NCBI RefSeq assembly: GCF_006346395.1
Contig: NZ_VDMS01000001.1
Span: 868,001-932,000, forward strand
From: Nocardioides plantarum
GTDB lineage: Bacteria > Actinomycetota > Actinomycetes > Propionibacteriales > Nocardioidaceae
DNA: 64,000 bases
Reading direction: 5' to 3'
The position numbers and the translations under genes were made by a program. Positions 8,576-20,155 of the stretch are shown here, piece after piece (positions within the stretch are counted from its first letter, which is position 1; every line of letters begins with the position of its first letter). The notes under the pieces were generated by a model. That model was not told the origin of the DNA. It saw only the letters and a program-made list of their open reading frames with translations, and made no database searches.

Positions 8576-8609
8576 GGCCCGGCCGCCGTCATCGGACGGC
8601 GGTCGGGCC
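8576..8609. terminator. Bidirectional hairpin terminator
   Basis: A 15-bp stem (GGCCCGGCCGCCGTC paired with GACGGCGGTCGGGCC, one G-T pair) around an ATCG loop, located between the convergent secreted-protein gene and ettA. No long U tract follows, as is common in this G+C range. Confidence 0.75.
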
Positions 8610-8618
8610 GAGCCCGGG

Positions 8619-10301
<1,683 letters not shown>

Positions 10302-10309
10302 GGTCACCG

Positions 10310-10315
10310 AGCCTA
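10310..10315 (-). promoter_or_regulatory. Leaderless -10 box of ettA
   Basis: TAGGCT on the minus strand, 8 nt before the ettA ATG. Confidence 0.55.
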
Positions 10316-10381
10316 GTCGGGACCGGGGTGTCCCGCCCGTCCGGGGTGAGGGCGGCGCTCGGGGGTTTTGCCGCCCCGGGC

Positions 10382-10786
10382 TCACGCCGCCGCCACCTCC
10401 CCCTGCGGCGGCGTGACCTCGACCGACGGCGGGCGGTGGAAGGTCGAGGTGCCGCGGGAGAGGTCGTGGCCCACGGTCGCGGCGTCGATGTGCACGTCGA
10501 GGGTCTCGACCCCGGCCTTGTTGATGTAGGTGCGCATGTCGACCCGGCCGTGGACGATCACGGCATCGCCGCGGTGGAGCGACGCCGCGCAGTGCTCGGC
10601 GAGCCAGCGCCACGCGCTGACGGAGTACCACTGGGTCGGGCCGTCGACCCAGTCACCGGTCTCGCGGTCCTTGCGCCGCGGGGTGCAGGCCACCCGGAAG
10701 TTGGCCACGGGAGTGCCGCCCGCCTGGCGCAGCATCACGTCCCCGCCGACCCGCCCCTGCAGGGTCACCGTCGTCTCGTTGTACAT
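10382..10786 (-). CDS. Single-stranded DNA-binding protein paralogue without acidic tail
   Basis: A 134-residue OB-fold SSB: MYNETTVTLQGRVGGD, TPVANFRVACTPRRKDR and DAVIVHGRVDMRTY match the conserved core (about residues 1-115). The C-terminus ends GEVAAA and lacks the acidic DDDIPF-type tip that recruits partner proteins in housekeeping SSB. It therefore resembles the accessory SsbB-type paralogue known in Streptomyces, which is linked there to chromosome segregation or competence. A strong AGAGGAG sits 6 nt before the chosen ATG. Confidence 0.85.
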   Translation of the reverse strand: MYNETTVTLQGRVGGDVMLRQAGGTPVANFRVACTPRRKDRETGDWVDGPTQWYSVSAWRWLAEHCAASLHRGDAVIVHGRVDMRTYINKAGVETLDVHIDAATVGHDLSRGTSTFHRPPSVEVTPPQGEVAAA

Positions 10787-10976
10787 GTCGATCTCCTCTG
10801 TCTTCTCGCCTGGTGGTGCGCCCACGGTGGGCACGGCACGAGCCAAGGCGCGACCGCCGACAGTCCTGCGGCGCACGGCGGGTGCCTGTGGACGACCGGT
10901 CGGGGACCCGACCCTGTGGACGACTCCTGGTCATCCGCACAGGCCGCGCCTCCCCCAGCGCGGGCGTGCCGATCGG

Positions 10977-10982
10977 TAGCCT
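10977..10982 (+). promoter_or_regulatory. Leaderless -10 box of the asparagine-synthetase-like gene
   Basis: TAGCCT, 8 nt before the GTG at 10991, with no Shine-Dalgarno sequence between. It supports that start over the long upstream open frame. Confidence 0.5.
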
Positions 10983-10990
10983 CGCCGCTC

Positions 10991-12877
10991 GTGCGCGTCT
11001 ACCTCGCGGTCCTCAGCAAGGACGGCACCCCGCTCCCGGACGCCGACACCCTCGCCCGCCTCGCGCGCGTCGCCCTGCCCTTCGCGACCCCCGGCCCGCC
11101 CGACCTGTCCTGGTCAGACCGGCTCACCGACCGGCCCACGACCGCCCTCCATGCCTGGCACAACGAGCCGGACCAGCCCGGTCGCCCGCTGCTCACCACC
11201 ACCGACGCCGGCGCCGCCGGCTTCTCCGGGTACGCCGCCACGCGGCTGGCCGACGGACGTGTGGCCGACGACTCGCCCGGTGTCTGGTCGTCGTACTCGG
11301 CCGCACCGGGCCGCGTCCGCGCCGCGACCTGCGCGTCGGGGACCGAGCTGGTCTTCCACGCCGAGACCCCGCACCTCGTCGTGCTCGGCAACCGCGCGTC
11401 CCTCGTCCACCTGGTCGCCCGAGCCAGCGAGGGGCCCGGCCACGACGCCGTCGCCCTCGACCCGGTCGGCCTGGCGGCGGTCGTCAACGCCGGGTTCCAC
11501 ACGACCGCACGCACCGTCTTTCGCGGGCTGTCCTCGCTCGACCCCGCCACCACGGCCCTCGGCACGCCCACCGGACTGAGCCTGGCGACCACGCCCACCG
11601 CCCACCACGGCCCCGCCTCGGTCCAGGACGTCGCCGACGCCCTGGTCCGCTCGGTGGCCGACCTGCCGACCGAGACCCCGGTCCGGCTCGGTCTCACCGG
11701 CGGGCGCGACTCCCGGCTCCTGGCCGCCCTGCTGGCGCGCGCGGGCTCCCCCGTCCTGACCCGCACCGCCGGGCTCCCCGACGACCCCGACGTGGTCGTG
11801 GCCCGCGACGTCGCCGCCGCCCTGGGTCTCCCCCACGTCGTGCAGCGGCCGGCCGGGACCAAGCGCGACCAGGACCGTGACCGGCTCGTCGTCGACCCCC
11901 GTGAGCGGTTGCGCGAGGCGGTCGGGCTGGGCGAGGGCATGATCAGCGCCTACGACCGGGTCGGTCGTCTCGACCAGACCTACGACGTCGACCTCGTGCC
12001 GTTCTCGGGCTCGGGCGGGGAGATCCTGCGCGGCTACTACGCCTCCACGCTCGACGGCATGGAGATCGCCGAGGTCGGGCGCCGCGTGCTCAAGCGGCGG
12101 GCACACCCGAGTGAGAAGCTGCTGCACCCGTCGGTCCGCGCCGCCTACCTGGCCGACCTGGCCGAGTGGCGGCGTTGGGTCGCGACGGACCCAGCCACCG
12201 CACTGGAGGCGTTCTACGTCCGCCAGCGCACCGGCCGCTGGTCCGGCGTGGCCCGCGGGTCGTCCTCGGCGGGGTCCTTGGCCTGGCGGCCGTTCTTCGA
12301 CCACGGCGTCGTCGAGGCGGTGCGTCGTACCCCGCTCGCCGAGCGCACCTCCGAGCGCCTCTTCGCCGCGCTGCTCGACACCCTGGCGCCGGAGCTGGCC
12401 GACGTCCGGTTCGCCGGCAAGCGCTGGAAGTTCGACGCCAAGCCACCCACCGAGCCCGCTGCCCGGGCCGCCTGGGACGCGCGGTCCCCGCTGACGGGCA
12501 CCCGCGGCGGCCAGGCGTCCTACGACTGGCGCACCGACGCCCCCGAGGTGCGCGACGAGCTCCGCCGGGTCGTCGAGGAGGCGCCGCCGGCGCTCTGGGA
12601 GGTCCTCGACGAGACCGCCGTCACCCGCCTGCTGGCCCAGGAGTCGGCCTCCCGGAGCGAGGTCGTGACGACCTGGCACCTGGCCACGGTCGCCGAGACG
12701 GTGACGACCCTCGCCGGCACTACCGGCCGGCTCGCCCCCCGCGAGGGCACGTCGATCACGGTGTCGGCCAGACCGACGGCCCAGCAGCCCCCGCCAGCAG
12801 CCACACCCGGCCGGGCCCACCGCCTGGCCAGGACCGTCCTGCGTCGTGCGGCGCGCCACCGCCGGCCACGGAGCTAG
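10991..12877 (+). CDS. Asparagine synthetase-like PP-loop protein
   Basis: A 628-residue protein. The C-terminal half is an AsnB-type ATP pyrophosphatase domain. The PP-loop appears as GLTGGRDS (Gly237-Ser241), with SGSGGEILRGYY further on. The N-terminal half lacks the Cys2 glutaminase of true AsnB, so it may use ammonia or act as an amide- or ring-forming enzyme. Such orphans occur in polysaccharide and natural-product loci, but neither neighbour suggests one. It converges with the GTPase gene and the two stops share a CTAG. The GTG start follows a leaderless-type -10 box. Confidence 0.75.
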   Translation: MRVYLAVLSKDGTPLPDADTLARLARVALPFATPGPPDLSWSDRLTDRPTTALHAWHNEPDQPGRPLLTTTDAGAAGFSGYAATRLADGRVADDSPGVWSSYSAAPGRVRAATCASGTELVFHAETPHLVVLGNRASLVHLVARASEGPGHDAVALDPVGLAAVVNAGFHTTARTVFRGLSSLDPATTALGTPTGLSLATTPTAHHGPASVQDVADALVRSVADLPTETPVRLGLTGGRDSRLLAALLARAGSPVLTRTAGLPDDPDVVVARDVAAALGLPHVVQRPAGTKRDQDRDRLVVDPRERLREAVGLGEGMISAYDRVGRLDQTYDVDLVPFSGSGGEILRGYYASTLDGMEIAEVGRRVLKRRAHPSEKLLHPSVRAAYLADLAEWRRWVATDPATALEAFYVRQRTGRWSGVARGSSSAGSLAWRPFFDHGVVEAVRRTPLAERTSERLFAALLDTLAPELADVRFAGKRWKFDAKPPTEPAARAAWDARSPLTGTRGGQASYDWRTDAPEVRDELRRVVEEAPPALWEVLDETAVTRLLAQESASRSEVVTTWHLATVAETVTTLAGTTGRLAPREGTSITVSARPTAQQPPPAATPGRAHRLARTVLRRAARHRRPRS

Positions 12878-14544
12878 CTCTTCAGCACGACCGCGACGTT
12901 GCTCCGCACCGTTGAGTACGCCGCCAGCTCGGCCCGCACGGGGGCGACCACGAGCTCGGCCGCGACGTCGTGGACGGCACCACGCAGCCGGCGCTCCGCG
13001 ACCGCGGCCCGGGTGCGGGCAATGCCCGCGACGAGCACGCGACACCCGAGCGCGAGCACGATCCCGAGCACGATGCCGGCGACGAGCATCAGCAGCGGCA
13101 CGGGCATCCCGGCGACCTGGGGCGCCTCGTCGGACAGGGTGCCGCCGATGACGAGCAGGGCGGTCCACACCCCGCCGGCGAGCGCGGTGAGGATCAGCAG
13201 CCACTGCAGCACCCGGACCAGGCCGGCCCACACGGGCAGCCGGTCGACACCGAGGTCGACCCCGGCCATCGCGCGGTCGAGGCGGTCGCCCACCTCGGGC
13301 AGGCGCGAGGTCGAGGCCCGGCGTACGGCGTCGACCCAGGTCGGGCCGAGCCCGACAGCCGCGTCGTCGACGAGCGCGCGCACCTCGGAGTCGACGCGGG
13401 CGCGCTGGACGGGGCTGGTCTCGGGCAGCCGGGCGCGACGGCCCCCGGCGAGGGCGTCGCCCGACGAGCCGAGGTCGAGCTGGAGTCGCTTGAGGGGGTC
13501 GGGGCGCAGTCGCGAGACCCACGACACGACGGGCCAGGTCGTCGCCCGACCGGCCCGCAGGCGGGTCGACCGCTCGACGGCGTCGACCACCACGGGCACC
13601 CCGGCGGCGTCGGCGAAGGCCCGCTCGAGCTCGCCGACCCGCTGGGCCGACAGCTCACGCGGCGCCCCGGAGCCGGCGGCCTCCTCGAGCGCGCCGGCGG
13701 CGGCACGCAGGTCGGACTCGATGCGCTGGCGGGTGAGCTTCTTGGCCGCGACCCGCGACGCGATCTCCTGACGCAGGTCGTCGATGCCGATGCCGGCGCG
13801 GGCGCTGACGGCGAAGACCGGCACCGAGGTCAGCCCGTCGAGGTCGAGCAGGCGGCGGACGTCGTCGACCATCGACTGGCGGCGGTCCTCGGGGACGGTG
13901 TCGATGTGGTTGAGCACCACGACCATGACACCCGCGTGGGAGGCCAGCGGCGCGAGGTAGCGGTCGTGGATCGCTGCGTCGGCGTACTTCTGCGGGTCGA
14001 GCACCCACACCAGCAGGTCGGCGAGCACGACGAGCCGGTCGACCTCGAGGTGGTGGCTGACCTCGGTGGAGTCGTGGTCGGGCAGGTCCATCAGCACGAC
14101 GCCGTCGAGCTCGCGGTCGGCCCGGCCGGCGACGCTCTTGTCGCGGCTGGAGTCGAGCAGCGAGTCGCGCATCGTCTGGTGGCGCGGGGGGATGCCGAGC
14201 CAGTCGAGCAGCTCCTCGGCTCCGGTCTTGCCCCACACGCAGGCGGTCGCCCACGACGTGGTGGGACGGCGTACGCCGGTCGAGGACAGCTCGAGGCCGG
14301 TCAGGGCGTTGAAGGTCGAGGACTTGCCCGAGCCGGTCGCGCCGGCGATCGCCACCACCGTGTGGTCGGCCGAGAGACGCAGCCGGCCGGCGGCGCGCGC
14401 GGCCACGGACTCGGCCTCGTCGACCACGGCGTCGTCGACGCGCCCGCGGGCGGCGGCCGCAGCCGCCTCGAGGCCGTCGATGCGGGCGCCGATGTCGGTG
14501 CCGCGCGTGACGAGCTTGCGCGCGCTCTCGAGCAGCGACGTCAT
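12874..14544 (-). CDS. Dynamin-like membrane GTPase (second of pair)
   Basis: A 556-residue GTPase. The G domain is N-terminal: Walker A GATGSGKSSTFNALTG, G3 DLPDHDS and G4 NHID (about residues 65-250). A helical stalk follows. Two membrane helices form a hairpin near 425-490 (LQWLLILTALAGGVWTALLV and MLVAGIVLGIVLALGC), with a short C-terminal helical tail. This architecture fits bacterial dynamin-like or YfjP-type GTPases that remodel or anchor to membranes. It lies 43 nt downstream of a paralogous GTPase. By analogy with the paired DynA/DynB of Streptomyces, the two may form a heteromer. That function is inference. Confidence 0.8.
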   Translation of the reverse strand: MTSLLESARKLVTRGTDIGARIDGLEAAAAAARGRVDDAVVDEAESVAARAAGRLRLSADHTVVAIAGATGSGKSSTFNALTGLELSSTGVRRPTTSWATACVWGKTGAEELLDWLGIPPRHQTMRDSLLDSSRDKSVAGRADRELDGVVLMDLPDHDSTEVSHHLEVDRLVVLADLLVWVLDPQKYADAAIHDRYLAPLASHAGVMVVVLNHIDTVPEDRRQSMVDDVRRLLDLDGLTSVPVFAVSARAGIGIDDLRQEIASRVAAKKLTRQRIESDLRAAAGALEEAAGSGAPRELSAQRVGELERAFADAAGVPVVVDAVERSTRLRAGRATTWPVVSWVSRLRPDPLKRLQLDLGSSGDALAGGRRARLPETSPVQRARVDSEVRALVDDAAVGLGPTWVDAVRRASTSRLPEVGDRLDRAMAGVDLGVDRLPVWAGLVRVLQWLLILTALAGGVWTALLVIGGTLSDEAPQVAGMPVPLLMLVAGIVLGIVLALGCRVLVAGIARTRAAVAERRLRGAVHDVAAELVVAPVRAELAAYSTVRSNVAVVLKS

Positions 14545-14587
14545 CGGCTGGTCACCGAGTCGATCACGGCGTCGGTCAGTGCGTCGA

Positions 14588-16381
14588 TCACAGGGTGTCT
14601 CCAGGCGTGGTCCGGCCAGGCTTGGCCTGGTAGCGCAGGTCGTCGACGCGGCGAGCGGCGTCGCGCAGGGCCTCGGCAGCGTCTGGTCGCAGCGCCAGGG
14701 CGTCGATGCGGGAAAGATAGCGGGCGCGCTCGTCGGCCAGCAGGGCGGTGATGCGCTGCTCGAGCGAACGGCGGGCCCGGTCGGCGAGGGTGCGCACCGC
14801 CTGGTCGCCGAAGACGGCCTCGAGCAGCTTCTGCCCGAGCACGGCCGAGCCACCGGCGACCCCGGCCTCGGCGCCGGTCACGCCGGCGGTGTGGGCGAAG
14901 ACGACGACCATCAGCGCGACCGACAGCCCGTTGACCCCGAAGGCCAGGAAGCGGGCCGTGGTGCGCTTGTCGGCGCCCTCGGCGCGGACCATCTCGAGCA
15001 CGTCGGACTGCCACTCGCGCACCATGCGTTCGGTGTGGCGGCGCAGCTCGCGCGAGGCCCGGCCCAGGTCGCCGGGCGCGCTCTCGAGCAGGCCCGCGCC
15101 GGCCGGCTGCTGCGACCAGGCGGCGTGAGCGCGCTCGGCGGCAGCCTCGGCGTGCTCGAGCACGAGGGTCTCGAGACCCGACTCGACCGCCACGGTGACG
15201 CGCTCGGCCTGCTGGGGCTTGCCCTTGATGGCGTTGACGAGCCGGTCGCGCAACCCGCCGACCCTGGTCTCGAGCGAGCGGAGCAGCTCGCCGGTGCCGA
15301 CGAACTCTTGCCAGCGGGCCAGGACCTCGCCGCGCAGCAGGGTGCCGTCGGCGGTGGCCGCGACGACGTCGGCGATCGCGACGTCGTAGGCGGCGTCGAC
15401 GTCGGCCTTGAGCCGGACCGCGATCACCGTCTGGGCCGCACAGGCGTCGGCGACCGGGTAGGCCCGGTGCGTGATGGTGCGTACGGCGCCATCGACGGTC
15501 TGGCGCACGACCGCGTCACGGGCGTCGGGGTCGCGAGCGAGGGAGTCGAGCCACGCGCGCACCTCGGCGACGTGGTGGGCGGCCAGCAGCCCGTCGCCGT
15601 CGACCTCGCCCTCGGTCACCACGAACAGCGGTGAGTCCTTGAGCCCCCGGCTGGCGAGCATCCGGGCCAGGTGGGTCGACACGGTCTGGATCGCCTCGTC
15701 GGGGGTGCGGTCGAGCACGATCGCGACCGAGGTCGAGCGCTCCGCGGCCTGCTTGAGGAAGCCCCACGGCACCTGGTCGGCGTACCTCGCGGCCGAGGTG
15801 ACGAACAGCCAGAGGTCGGCGGCCGCGAGCAGCTGGGCGGCGAGCAGGCGGTTGCGCTCCTCGACGGAGTCGACGTCGGGGGCATCGAGGATCGCCAGGC
15901 CCGGGGGGATCGCGGTCGACGCCACCAGCTGCAGGGAGTCGGGGTCGTCGGTCGTGTGCTGGACGCGGACCAGGTCGGGCAGCAACCGGTCCTGGCCGAA
16001 CCAGTGGGCGTCGTCGGGGTGGTGCACCAGGACGGGCGAGCGGGTCGTGGGGCGCAGGACGCCCGACGTGGTCACGCGCTCGCCCACCAGGGAGTTGACC
16101 AGGGTCGACTTGCCGGCGCCGGTGGAGCCCCCGACGACGGCGAGCAGCGGGGCGTCGAGCGTCATCAGCCGCGGGATCACGTAGTCCTCGAGCTGGTCGA
16201 TCACCGCTGCGCGCTGGGTGCGCAGCTCGTCGGTGCCGGGCAGGTCGAGCGGCAGCTCGGCGCCGACCAGCGCCTGGCGCAGTCGGACCAGTGCGGTGAC
16301 CATGCGGGTCTCGTCGACCGAGGCCGCCGCGCTGGTGCCGTGGGGTGGGTGGGGAGGGGTGCTGCTCGTGCCGTGGGTCAT
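14588..16381 (-). CDS. Dynamin-like membrane GTPase (first of pair)
   Basis: A 597-residue GTPase of the dynamin family: Walker A GGSTGAGKSTLVNSLVG, switch Thr in TTRSPVLVHH, and G3 DAPDVDS, all within residues about 60-260. A long helical region follows, and a hydrophobic hairpin near 480-525 (GLSVALMVVVFAHTAGVTG). It is the length of IniA/DynB-like proteins. Its ATG overlaps by 4 bp the stop of a 44-residue membrane peptide, and its partner GTPase follows. The three genes look like one operon for membrane remodelling, possibly at division septa or under envelope stress. Confidence 0.8.
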   Translation of the reverse strand: MTHGTSSTPPHPPHGTSAAASVDETRMVTALVRLRQALVGAELPLDLPGTDELRTQRAAVIDQLEDYVIPRLMTLDAPLLAVVGGSTGAGKSTLVNSLVGERVTTSGVLRPTTRSPVLVHHPDDAHWFGQDRLLPDLVRVQHTTDDPDSLQLVASTAIPPGLAILDAPDVDSVEERNRLLAAQLLAAADLWLFVTSAARYADQVPWGFLKQAAERSTSVAIVLDRTPDEAIQTVSTHLARMLASRGLKDSPLFVVTEGEVDGDGLLAAHHVAEVRAWLDSLARDPDARDAVVRQTVDGAVRTITHRAYPVADACAAQTVIAVRLKADVDAAYDVAIADVVAATADGTLLRGEVLARWQEFVGTGELLRSLETRVGGLRDRLVNAIKGKPQQAERVTVAVESGLETLVLEHAEAAAERAHAAWSQQPAGAGLLESAPGDLGRASRELRRHTERMVREWQSDVLEMVRAEGADKRTTARFLAFGVNGLSVALMVVVFAHTAGVTGAEAGVAGGSAVLGQKLLEAVFGDQAVRTLADRARRSLEQRITALLADERARYLSRIDALALRPDAAEALRDAARRVDDLRYQAKPGRTTPGDTL

Positions 16382-16512
16382 GCCGTGGGCACCACCTGTC
16401 GGGGCATCGCGACGGAGGGGCCCGGGACGGCCAGCATCACCAGGGCGCCGAGCACCACCGCCACGGTCACGACGACCGTGAACGTGACGCTGTCGAGACG
16501 GCGGGCGGGCAC
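16378..16512 (-). CDS. 44-residue single-span membrane peptide leading the GTPase operon
   Basis: A short gene too small for routine ORF calling. It encodes a basic N-terminus (MPARRLDS), one hydrophobic helix (FTVVVTVAVVLGALVMLAV, about residues 11-29) and a short tail ending VVPTA. Two signals make it credible. Its TGA overlaps the ATG of the dynamin-like GTPase (ATGA), and a TAGGCT -10 hexamer sits 6 nt before its GTG, the same leaderless arrangement seen at many genes in this window. It may be a membrane recruiter for the GTPases. No family is recognised. Confidence 0.6.
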   Translation of the reverse strand: MPARRLDSVTFTVVVTVAVVLGALVMLAVPGPSVAMPRQVVPTA

Positions 16513-16518
16513 GGGCGC

Positions 16519-16524
16519 AGCCTA
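16519..16524 (-). promoter_or_regulatory. Leaderless -10 box of the GTPase operon
   Basis: TAGGCT on the minus strand, 6 nt before the GTG of the 44-residue peptide gene. Confidence 0.5.
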
Positions 16525-16624
16525 ACGGCAGCACACCGTACCGCCCGGTCGTGGCTCTGCTCCCGACGTGCTCCCGACGTGCTCCCGACGTTCTCGCGAC
16601 GGGTGGACGACGATCCGGCGAGCG

Positions 16625-16630
16625 TAGGGT
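16625..16630 (+). promoter_or_regulatory. Leaderless -10 box of aminopeptidase P
   Basis: TAGGGT, 7 nt before the GTG at 16638. A weak GAGGGG also lies between, so leadered translation cannot be excluded. Confidence 0.45.
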
Positions 16631-16637
16631 GAGGGGC

Positions 16638-18086
<1,449 letters not shown>

Positions 18087-18099
18087 GCCCCGTGGGCGC

Positions 18100-18105
18100 T
18101 AGCCT
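18100..18105 (+). promoter_or_regulatory. Leaderless -10 box of the lipoprotein at 18113
   Basis: TAGCCT, 7 nt before the chosen GTG. It favours 18113 over an in-frame GTG at 18092. Confidence 0.5.
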
Positions 18106-18112
18106 CCGGGCC

Positions 18113-18925
18113 GTGACCACGCGCCTGCTCCCGTCCCTCCTCCGTCGTACGACGGCCGCGTCCGTCGCCGTGCTGCTCGGCGTCGCTCTCTCCGCGTGTG
18201 GCGGGAGCGACGACGAGGGCGGCCCGGCGGCGCGCGTCACCCAGACCGTCACCGAGACCGCGACCTCGCCCGAGAGCGCGTCGACGTCCGCCGCACCCAC
18301 CGAGCCCACGACGTCGGCCACCCAGGCACCCGCCGACCTGCCGAGCGAGGCGGAGCTCGAGGCGGCCCTGCTGACCACCGCCGACGTCCCCGACGGCTTC
18401 ACGGTCAGCCCCGACGACGGCCCCGACGACGACGGCGGGTTCGCGGGCACCTGCCTGGCCGACGTCGGCAGGTTCGAGGATGCCTTCGGCGCGGAGCCGG
18501 ACGAGGAGGCCGAGGTCGAGCTCGCATCCGAGACCCCGACCGGCCAGGCCGCGGTCACCTCGAAGGTCGAGGCCTACGCCGACGCCGCGAAGCTCGCCTC
18601 GGTGTTCGCGACGTTCACCGACACGCTGCAGAGCTGCACCTCGGTCGAGGCGACCGAGGAGGGCGTCACCTACGCCCTCGACATCGCCTACGACGACACC
18701 GTCGACCTGCCGGGCGCGGACGACCAGCTCGCCTTCGCCGTCACCGGCACCATCGGCTCCGGAGACCAGACCTACCCCGTGTCCTACCGCTTCGTCGTGG
18801 CGCTCGCGGGCCCGTTCGTCTCCGTGGTCGGCGCCTACACGATCGGTGACGACTCCAGCGGTGTCGTCGACACCACCGCGGACCTCGCCGCCGTGCAGGC
18901 CGAGCGGGTGGCCGGGCTCGCCTGA
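18113..18925 (+). CDS. Putative lipoprotein
   Basis: A 270-residue protein with a lipoprotein signal (RRTTAASVAVLLGVAL then lipobox LSAC, Cys26), a long Thr/Ser/Ala/Pro linker to about residue 80, and a compact domain with two conserved-looking cysteines (GTCLADVGRF and LQSCTSVEA). The domain resembles PknH-sensor or LpqN-like extracellular folds in length and pattern, but I cannot assign a family. A GTG start follows a leaderless-type -10 box. Confidence 0.75.
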   Translation: MTTRLLPSLLRRTTAASVAVLLGVALSACGGSDDEGGPAARVTQTVTETATSPESASTSAAPTEPTTSATQAPADLPSEAELEAALLTTADVPDGFTVSPDDGPDDDGGFAGTCLADVGRFEDAFGAEPDEEAEVELASETPTGQAAVTSKVEAYADAAKLASVFATFTDTLQSCTSVEATEEGVTYALDIAYDDTVDLPGADDQLAFAVTGTIGSGDQTYPVSYRFVVALAGPFVSVVGAYTIGDDSSGVVDTTADLAAVQAERVAGLA

Positions 18926-18950
18926 TCCGCTGGGGCCGAGCAACGGCTGG

Positions 18951-19024
18951 CACCCCCGGCAGGATTCGAACCCGCGACCGTCCGGGTAGAAACCGGTTGC
19001 TCTGTCCAGCTGAGCTACGGGGGC
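18951..19024 (-). tRNA. tRNA-Arg (UCU)
   Basis: A full cloverleaf on the minus strand: acceptor GCCCCCG with CGGGGGT, D stem GCTC/GAGC, anticodon loop TTTCTAC giving anticodon UCU, T loop TTCGAAT, discriminator G. CCA is not encoded. Position 27-43 is an A-A mismatch, leaving a four-pair anticodon stem. It reads the rare AGA codon. Confidence 0.93.
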
Positions 19025-19188
19025 AGTAGGCGCACCTTATCGAGCCCCGACCCGGCCCCGGCGACGGTCCGTCGTACGGAGGTACTAGGACCACCGGACG
19101 GCTACCGACCCGGACCCGCCCAGGCCTTGACTGGTCACGCACCGCCGCACGGTGCGTCATCACGACAAGTCCTGGGAGGGACCCCCAC

Positions 19189-20070
19189 ATGAAGAAGCTC
19201 CGCATCGCCGCCGTCGCCCTCGCGACGGCCGCCCTGCTCGTCCCCGCGTCCGGCGTCGCCCACGCCAAGGGTGGCGACGACGGCGGAAATGACGACAACG
19301 GCGGAGGCGGCGGCGGCACGGCGAGCGCCGGCAACTACGCCGTCACCGTCAACGGGACGACCTACGACCCGGCGCCCGGCAAGGACGTCAAGGTCAAGGA
19401 CCTCACCGTCCGCGGCGTCGTCAAGGTCACCGGCACCCACACCTCGTTCACCATCGACCCGGCCACGCTGGGCGTCACCGACTACACGCTGACCGGCGCC
19501 CCGTCGCCCGAGCGGATGGTCACCAGCCCCACCGTCGTGTTCGCCGCCAAGACGCCGGTGCTCACCGCCGCCCAGCTGCGCACGCCGGTCCTCAAGCAGC
19601 TCGAGGTGCGCGACGGCACCCTCGTCGCGATCTTCGCCACGACGGCCGGCAAGCTCAAGATCCAGGCCAAGGACGCCCCGCAGGGGGGCATCTTCCAGAT
19701 GGAGCCCGAGTTCGCCGGAAACGTCGAGCTGGTGCACACCCTCGGCCCCGGCCTCTTCTACTTCGTCAACAGCTACACCGGGAAGATCAACTTCGGCAAC
19801 GGGGTCGACGCCGTCGCGACCGGGGCCGGCGCACACCGGATGCTGCTCGGCAAGGACAGCCCGCAGGTCGCCACCAAGCTCTTCCAGGACGGCCGCACCA
19901 CCCGCTGGTCGGTCGCTCCCGGTGGCCGTCTCGGCGGCGTCCTCGGCGAGGACGCCATCGAGCTCTCGCAGGGCGCCACCAACTGCACGAGCCAGTGCCA
20001 GGCGCAGAACCAGATCCGCGGCTCGCTGCCGGTCCCCCCGGACCCGAGCAACCCCACGCCGCTCCCCTGA
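19189..20070 (+). CDS. Secreted protein of unknown function
   Basis: A 293-residue protein with a standard Sec signal (MKKLRIAAVALATAALLVPASGVAHA, cleavage near residue 26). The signal is followed by a Gly/Asp/Asn-rich flexible stretch and a mature domain of mostly beta-strands. A cysteine pair occurs near the C-terminus (NCTSQCQ). The C-terminus is Pro-rich (VPPDPSNPTPLP). GGAGGGA lies about 7 nt before the ATG. No family is recognised. The stop codon falls within a 10-bp tandem repeat. Confidence 0.75.
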   Translation: MKKLRIAAVALATAALLVPASGVAHAKGGDDGGNDDNGGGGGGTASAGNYAVTVNGTTYDPAPGKDVKVKDLTVRGVVKVTGTHTSFTIDPATLGVTDYTLTGAPSPERMVTSPTVVFAAKTPVLTAAQLRTPVLKQLEVRDGTLVAIFATTAGKLKIQAKDAPQGGIFQMEPEFAGNVELVHTLGPGLFYFVNSYTGKINFGNGVDAVATGAGAHRMLLGKDSPQVATKLFQDGRTTRWSVAPGGRLGGVLGEDAIELSQGATNCTSQCQAQNQIRGSLPVPPDPSNPTPLP

Positions 20071-20107
20071 TCGGCCCTGATCGGCCCTGATCGGCCCTGA
20101 TCGGCCC
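20066..20107 (+). repeat. 10-bp tandem repeat (TCGGCCCTGA)
   Basis: About four tandem copies of a 10-bp unit. The first TGA is the stop codon of the upstream secreted-protein gene. The unit length of 10 bp repeats the TGA in all three frames. Confidence 0.85.
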
Positions 20108-20155
20108 GTCGACTCCCTGTCCACCCGCCACCCACCTCACCCCAGGAGATCCGCC

